In this document: positions 57,360 to 64,000 of the stretch, one piece after another
Position numbering within the stretch: position 1 is the first letter of the stretch
Layout of the letters: every line of letters begins with the position of its first letter
Assembly (NCBI RefSeq): GCF_052324685.1
Contig: NC_135222.1
Span: forward strand, 10,020,873 to 10,084,872
DNA from: Brachyhypopomus gauderio
Lineage: Eukaryota; Chordata; Actinopteri; Gymnotiformes; Hypopomidae
Direction of reading: 5' to 3'
DNA length: 64,000 nucleotides
The notes under the pieces: model-generated
Told to the model about the DNA's origin: nothing
What the model saw: the letters and a program-made list of their open reading frames with translations, nothing else
Database searches by the model: none
Position numbers and translations under genes: made by a program

Positions 57360-58690
57360 GAATATTTGTTTATATAGCATCTTTCTCACACTCAAGGTAG
57401 CTTCACATACACCATGCATAAAACGTAGGGCAGTTAACAAATTAAGAACAGTGCAGGAAGGGAAAGGGCTAAGAAAACAGGTTTTGAGACCTGCCTGAGG
57501 AAGGGAGTTCTAGTTTAGGATCTGTTGCACTGAAAGCTCTACTACTGACTGAACAACTAGACCAGTACTGGAAGACCTAAGTGTGGGCTAGTGGAGTGGT
57601 GTGGAGAGCAAGTCTGACTAAGGACTCATTTGTATTGGATATTTAATGAAGGTCGTGTGTAATACGGGACTCTAGCTACAGAGGGGTAAAGACTGGTTAT
57701 GTTGGATGGCAGGTGACTACTTTAGTAAACAACATTCAAATGAAAGGAAAAGATGACAGATTATGACTGACACTGGACTATATGTAAATCCTTCACAAAG
57801 ATATCAAAGTGGGTGCTAACAGATGCTTTCGGTGCAATTATTAGGACATCAGTGTTTATCTTAAGGAAACTTGAATTCATCAAGCTCAAAATCAGACACA
57901 CGTAGTCAGAGAGGGAGGAGGCCAGGGAGTAGAAAGGCTAAACCTCAAACCAGTCACCGGCACAACAATGAAAATAGTCCATGCTGACAAAACATCTCCA
58001 AATAAGAGCATAAAAGTGATGAGTAGAGAGAACAGAACCCTGGTGAAAGTCTTGAGCAACATGGACAGTGGTGGTTTGCATTATTTAATTATGATAAACA
58101 TTTGTCTGAGGTAGGAATTAAACCAGGAAAAAGCAACAGAATGACAATGAAATGTCTTTTAATGTCATGAGACTTTCAAAAGCAGAGCTGAGATACAGAA
58201 GTAGTGGAATACTAATTGCTCCAGAATCTGAAGCAACAGGACCATTTACAATACTAAGGAGAACTGTCTCTGGCATGAACCAGACTAGAACTGTTGAGAT
58301 TATGATGCTAAATGGGACTGTAACAGACGCAGCAACCTTTTCCAGTAGTTTAGAAGAGAAAGTCAAATTTGAAATTGGCTGATAATTATTTAAATTACTT
58401 GAGTCTAAACCAGCTGTCTTCTTGACTGGAACAATGCAGCAGCTTTTATTTCTTAACGGGATGCCAAATATGCATTCCAGATGCCAAGGATGTTAATCAA
58501 GTGAGAAATGGAAACAGATATCTGGCAGACATTTGAGTAGTGGAATGGGTGCAGGGAATAGCTGGCATGTTGCAGAGGGGTCAGAGTGAAATCAAATGAA
58601 TGAAGAGTGAAAACATGAATAGTGTCCATAAAGAAATCCCCCTTCGGCATGGTCATGTACATTTATGGGTTGTTTGAGAAGGGTTTAAAC
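57360..58690. repeat. Dispersed repeat region
   Basis: 57368 onward starts TTTATATAGCATCTTTCTCA and is followed by sequence similar in layout to 16316-16640 (a GAAATT/CCAGAG-type stretch). A weak open frame at 58152-58382 has no known domain. I take the whole as a decayed retroelement copy of unknown family. Confidence 0.4.
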
Positions 58691-60748
58691 AGAGTCAGTT
58701 TTATTCAGAAAATAGTGGAGAAATACCTGACATAGCTCACCAGAGCCAGTAACAGAGGGTTTTATTGTAGTAAAAAAATGATTGGGCAATGTTGATTGCA
58801 GACTTGTATTTTAATGAGTTCATTATAAGATATGGAATGGTTATTTTTATTTACTTATGAAGGCGCTCAGGGCAGCTTCCCGCTGTTTTTATGCAGGAGT
58901 GATCTAGGATCAGGAATGAGAGGAGGGGAAAGGCGGGTCAAGGGGGCATGTGGATCAAGAGCTTTAGACTGTCATTGTCATTTGCGGAGATCAAAATTTT
59001 TTGTACAGCACAGACTGGTACGATCAAAGGAAAAAAACTTGGATAGAAGAAAAGGCCGGAGGATTGACTGACCTAAGATTATGAATTCTGTGATTTTCAA
59101 CTTTAATGCCAGTAGGAGGAAACCTAAGTATAATTTCAACAAATAAATATTTCAAGAGATTGCAATAACCAGAACCAACACCACTAACATCATTTAGTCC
59201 AGATAAATGAACCAGATTGAGTGTTTGCCCATGAGTAGGGACGTCACCATGCCAAGAACTGTTTTTGTTTAAATGTTTGATAACGTTCTGGTGTTTGGGT
59301 GGTTCACTCACATCTTCCCTTGTCTACATCCAAATGTTCAACGTACACACATATGTAATAAATGTCGTTAAGAAAATCCAAAATGTAGGTTGACCAGATC
59401 TACTGTAAATGTGGGTTGCTCCAGTCTACTGTAAACGTGAATGTGGGTTGCTCTAGTCTACTGTAAATGTGAGTTTTCCTGGTTATTGTAGATTGGGACA
59501 GGTTTAATGTAAACAGCGTAGATTTGCCAGGTCTATGGTAAATGTAAATATGGCTAGATCAAGTGTACTTGAAAAGGGAGTATAAACTGTCTACAAAGAT
59601 CTCATAGACCTGAAGTTACTTACCTGGATAAGAAAAGGAAGCAAGGAAATGACTTCACTTCAAAATGGTTTAATTAAAGAACCTACACAGTCGGCAAGTT
59701 TACCTTAAGGAACAGCATACAAAGGATGTGGAACAAAGATCCGCCTCCTTGGAAGATGAAGGGCAGACCAGAGCTCAAACTGTCAGTGATAAACCAGGGT
59801 TTTTTTTTTCCAGAAGATATTAAATGAACTTGTTTAATCAAAAGTGCAAAATAAATAGCAAATCAATATAAAGAAACAATAATACTTCACAAAATAAGTG
59901 GCTGTTAAACCAAAGATTTCTTATGGTTATATTCAGTTCTGGCAACAGTAGTGGCGCTTAGGGGCGGGCCGCTAATGGGTGTGACCGAGAGCAGTAGCTT
60001 TGGTACATGAGGCCCAAATACAGACTCTCAACTATGTACATATACACATGCCCTACAACTCTCACACGTGCACAGCAGCATACACACACACTCACTACTG
60101 ACATACTCACACACTATAACGTACACATACTTGCTACAGGCTCATACATACTCACTCATTACGTCATACATGCACAGTCGCTACAACGTACATACACACG
60201 CGCGCTATAACATACAGAATTCCAGTCATCCTGTATACTACACTGACCAGTGTAGATTCGTTCTTTCACCTAAGAGTCTTTTGGAGTAATTCTATGAGTA
60301 ATTGTAAGCGAATGTAAACGAATGTAGTGAAAGGGAGTGGAAATTAGTATTTGTAAATGTAATGGGATGTGCAGCAGAGAGGAAGACCACAAGGTGGCAC
60401 TAGCGCCTCTCTTCCTGCTGTCAAACGGTCATGGGGTGATTTGCCAGAGTGAGTGAGTGTAAACACGCCTACAGTTCAGTATGTTGAGACCGTTTCAAAT
60501 GTAACTATAATAATCCACAAAGTACTAACGTACAGGGGTGACCGTTGTTAGATCTGTTCAAAAGACTCTTAGCTAGCAGACTCGGTCTGTTTCTTCAGAA
60601 ACAGGACCAGAGTAGTTACCATGGGAGTGAGACCAAGGACATCACTAGGCCCTCATTCCTAAAAGCTAGGCCTTGGCTCTCCTGGAGAAACATCTCAGCC
60701 AGCCCAGGTCACCTGTTACTTAAGAGCATTTCAGCCCAAGTGTAGTGT
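58691..60748. other. Intergenic stretch before ZNF710
   Basis: Short tandem-like copies of CTGTAAATGTGGGTTGCTC occur at 59400-59540, and degenerate CA-rich sequence at 60050-60215. The left edge of ZNF710 transcription probably reaches into its right end. No gene was seen. Confidence 0.5.
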
Positions 60749-63700
60749 TCAGGCTGTATTATAGCTTGCCACATCTTTTCCAAAGTTATAGTAGTCCAGC
60801 TCCTGGATAGCCACCTCAGAGAGCTTGGTAAGATTAGGTGCATCATTACTATCCATATTCTCAGGTGCGGTGAAGTGGAAGTTCTCTTCCTCATAGTTGT
60901 CGTGAGGTTCTAGATCTGGAGGAGCATCTGATAAAGGAATGAGATGAAAATTTTTATGAACTTGTTCACTGCTATAAGACAGTACACAAACATAACATAA
61001 AATGAAACTGGTAGAAAAGGGACTTGACGTATTTTGGTAGTTGTTCCTCACCTTGTCCATCTGGAGAAATATCCATACCATGTTTCACCTTCATGTGTCT
61101 ACTAAGGTTCCCCTTTAGGTTGAAGCGGCTGGAGCAGTAAGCACACTTGAACGGCTTGCTGCCCGCATGGAGATGCATGTGACCCAGGAGGTTGTACATT
61201 CGGTTAAATGACTTCCCACAGACCTGCAAGGCACCAATGTGGACAGCAATGAACTGGAGACACAGTGGTGAGGTATAATAACAACAAGGAACTCAAGAGA
61301 ATCTGGCTTGTGTTCTAGGTTCAGACGAAGGACTGAAGGTATCCTGGAGGACTACAGTCTGATTACAAACCACATTTCCCCCAATTCATGTAGTGTTCTT
61401 TTCCTCCTCCGTAATTAGTGTAAAAAAGACAAACAAACAACAAAACAGAGGCACCTGATTCTAACAGAGTTGGACAGATCTATGTTGGGAGTAGCACGAG
61501 TGGGGAAAGTTGATTGGGGGAGTCACTGATGACATTGTGAATACTTACCTTGCACTTGAAGGGCTTCACAGGCAGGTGGACAATCATGTGGGTTTTGAGG
61601 GTCTGTTTCTGGACGAATGACTTAAAGCAGACGTGGCACTGGAAGGGCCGCACGCTGGCGTGGATGAGCATGTGCCTCTTCAGGTTCGCAGACAGTGTGA
61701 ACTCGCGTGCGCACACGTCACACTTGAATCCCTTTATTCCCTGTCGGTCAACAGAAACCAGCACAAACACTAAATCAAATCCCAGAATGCAGTTTTTCAT
61801 GTGTCAGACATTGTTTAAGATCAGGCTTCAGGTTTTGTCCAAATAAATGAGCCTTTTTGGAAATGTATGCAGAGACAAGACTGAAGAGAAACACCACATA
61901 GAGCACAATTTACAGTTTACACCAGCCTCCCAAAAGTTATACAGTTTTAGCTGAATTAATAAAATATGTACACATACTGTGTTCAGATATTTGTGTAATT
62001 CAGTTCTAAGTAGAATGAAATAAATTTATTTAGTACATAAAAGCTAACTAAAGCAAAAAACTAACTATAACTTATGCACTCACTAATCCACAAAATCTAA
62101 ATTCGAGAACACACTTGCTTCATACGTTATTTGAAACACAGCGAATATTTGCTATGCAATGATCCTCAGCACAGAAGTGACAGTGACATGCTCATGGCAT
62201 ACAGATGGGATTCTTACACGCACCGTAGTCTTACTAGGTCTATGACTGCATATCCAGTCCAGTGTTTTGCAAATATGTGTATTTCAGAAAAGTTGTGGGA
62301 TGAAAATACAAACGAAGTTGCATCTTTGTCCATGGCAGTTATGCAAAAAGCCTGACTGTATAAGGTGTATATAAAACATAAGACCAGTGGAGAGGTCTGC
62401 TGTGTTGTACATTCCTGCTCTCAGGTGGAACAGAATCGTGTGACTTTTGGCCCCATAAAACATTCATTTCAGAGAAAACTTTTCCATCACTTTTCTCTGG
62501 ACACACACAGCTGGACAAGATACTGGTGTCACTGGTGCACCGAGACTGGCGTACCACCACAGCAGTCATGTGACCACTGATTAGGAGTCAGAGAGTTGCT
62601 GATAAACTGGAAATGGGGAGTACTGGGCAATAGTGGTCAACTGTGCATCTACAAGGTGTTTCTGATCAATACCATTTTCTAATAATGGGAGGGGTGTATT
62701 TCTACATGGAGCAGGCAGCTGTTTACAATCGCTGTGGACATTTACTGAGCAGAAGTTATTGTTACTGAGCCCAGAGTACAATTTCAGTAAAATGATTTTA
62801 ATCAGCTGTGTAGCTCTAAAGAAGAGTAGGCATTCAATGGTGTAATATGATCTCGTTAACCTGCAAGATCCCCATTAACCTATGAGAACCTGATGGTTGG
62901 CGTTAGCCTTGAAACCCAACATGTAAGGTTAGGTTACTGCAACTAATAATTTTCCCCTGACAGAGTACAGCGGGACTTTACGTGCCATGATTAAAACCTG
63001 TACAACTTCTTTTAGACGTAGGCAAATGTCCTAATTTTCTATGGTGAATGGGAATCGGCCTAATTTTCCAAATGAAATGCCAAACTAGCTCTGATTTATC
63101 ACTAAAAAAAATTATGTGTGTCCACGTAGCCATCTCTGTGTACGTACATAATACATTCACTACAAATATACGTGTGTAGTTAGCAGACGGAGTAAGGCGG
63201 AGTAAGGCGGAGTAAGGCGGTACCTTGGAGGCCCGGGTCTGGGGCTTGAGCACCTTGTGCGTGAGGGAGTGCTGGCGCAGCTGGTGCAGCTGCAGGAACT
63301 GCAGGCCACACTGGCTGCAGGAGAAGGAGCGCTGAGTCTGGTGCTTCAGCACGTGGTTCTGCAGCTGGCTGCGGTAGGCGAACACCTTGGTGCACTGGCC
63401 GCACTGGAAGGAGGCGGGGCCCTGGTGGCTGACCTGGTGGCGCTTGAGGTGGGCGTAGGTGGGGAACTCCATGCTGCACTGGGCGCAGACGTGGCAGCGG
63501 CCGCGCTCGTGCTTCACCTCGTGGGCGCGCAGCTCGCTGGGGTAGGCAAAGCCGCGACGGCAGAAGCGGCAGCTGTACGGCTTCACGTCCGAGTGCTGCA
63601 GCATGTGGCGCTTCAGGTGGCTGGTCTGGGTGAAGCCCTTCTTGCAGACGGCGCACTTGTGCGGCCGCGTGCCCTGGTGCGTGAGCAGGTGCGTCTGCAG

Positions 63701-64000
63701 GTGGCTGGGCTGCTTGAAGAGCTTGCCGCAGTGGGGGCAGGCGTGCGGCTTGATGCCGTTGTGGCCCAGGATGTGCGTGACCAGGTTGTACTTGGACGTG
63801 TACGACTTCTCGCACATGCGGCACTTCCAGCGCTTCAGGCCCTCGCCCACGTCCACGCAGTACGACTCGTTGATCTGGATGTTGATGTCCAGGCGGTCGA
63901 TGCGACGGCCCCGCGGGGCCTCCCCCTCCACGTGCTCCCCCCAGAACATGCCCTGACTGCTCTCGTCGAAGTCCCCCACTCCGTCCATATCCCCGCCCTC
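60749..64000 (-). CDS. znf710: ZNF710, C2H2 zinc finger protein (5' end off the window)
   Basis: Nuclear DNA-binding protein with eleven C2H2 fingers. Exons in coding order: from beyond 64000 to 63254 or 63224, 61740-61549, 61223-61052, 60927-60749. Fingers 1-7 are in the first exon (WKCRMCEKSYTSKYNLVTH through FSCSQCGLQFLQLHQLRQH), 8-9 in the second and 10-11 in the third, all with intact Cys2His2 spacing. The acidic C-terminal exon ends ELDYYNFGKDVASYNTA. Finger order and residues match human ZNF710 throughout. The frame is open to the window edge; the ATG at 63988 (MDGVGDFDESS) is internal because ZNF710 has a long N-terminal region in the same exon. The first exon is much GC-richer than the others. 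Two possible donors end it (see findings). Teleosts have two copies (a and b); I cannot say which this is. Confidence 0.92.
61741..63223. other. ZNF710 intron between fingers 7 and 8
   Basis: 1.5 kb of AT-rich sequence with no recognised element, apart from the 10-bp repeat at its upstream end (63191-63220). Confidence 0.6.
63191..63220. repeat. 10-bp tandem repeat next to a ZNF710 donor
   Basis: Three exact copies of AGTAAGGCGG. On the coding strand they start two bases after the distal donor GT (63223-63222). Confidence 0.9.

Noticed and set aside
63180-63956. Long Ala/Pro/His-rich frame and a plus-strand frame over the zinc-finger exon
   Set aside because: They are out-of-frame and antisense shadows of the GC-rich ZNF710 exon.

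Overview
This is vertebrate, almost certainly teleost fish, nuclear DNA. Five intron-containing protein genes can be reconstructed exon by exon. The sequence between and inside them is filled with relics of Tc1-like, hAT-like, Ty3/gypsy and LINE elements, long CA/GT and TA microsatellites, and minisatellites. The species cannot be determined from the sequence alone. There is no bacterial, CRISPR or operon content.

Layout, left to right. (1) 1-22581, minus strand: FRMD5, a FERM-domain membrane protein. Its first 13 coding exons are present; the C-terminal exon with the membrane span is not, and should lie beyond the left edge. (2) 22582-24098: short intergenic gap. (3) 24099-26131, minus strand: TMED3-type p24 cargo receptor, three exons. 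(4) 26132-26880: divergent promoter region. (5) 26881-36878, plus strand: an RDH11/12/13-like retinol dehydrogenase of the short-chain dehydrogenase family, seven exons, with a hAT-like element and a gypsy retrotransposon in its 6-kb first intron. (6) 36879-50459: 13.6 kb with no recognised gene, holding a 1.3-kb 42-bp minisatellite, an 18-bp minisatellite and LINE fragments. (7) 50460-57027, plus strand: WDR76, sixteen exons, one of them a tandem duplicate. (8) 57028-60748: repeats. (9) 60749-64000, minus strand: the 3' part of ZNF710, with all eleven zinc fingers; its N-terminal part runs off the right edge.

The genes do not form a pathway. TMED3 works in ER-Golgi cargo transport, the dehydrogenase in retinoid or lipid carbonyl chemistry on membranes, FRMD5 at cell junctions, and WDR76 and ZNF710 in the nucleus. 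The grouping looks like shared ancestral synteny: FRMD5, WDR76, TMED3 and ZNF710 all have human orthologues on the long arm of chromosome 15 (from memory).

The most notable observations are an in-frame tandem duplication of a WDR76 exon, two in-frame splice donors at a zinc-finger linker in ZNF710, an FRMD5 exon flanked by complementary CA and UG repeats, several nested transposon insertions with readable target-site duplications, and a UPR-type motif in the TMED3 promoter. Exon boundaries were placed by reading splice signals, frame continuity and remembered human protein sequences; no alignment was run.
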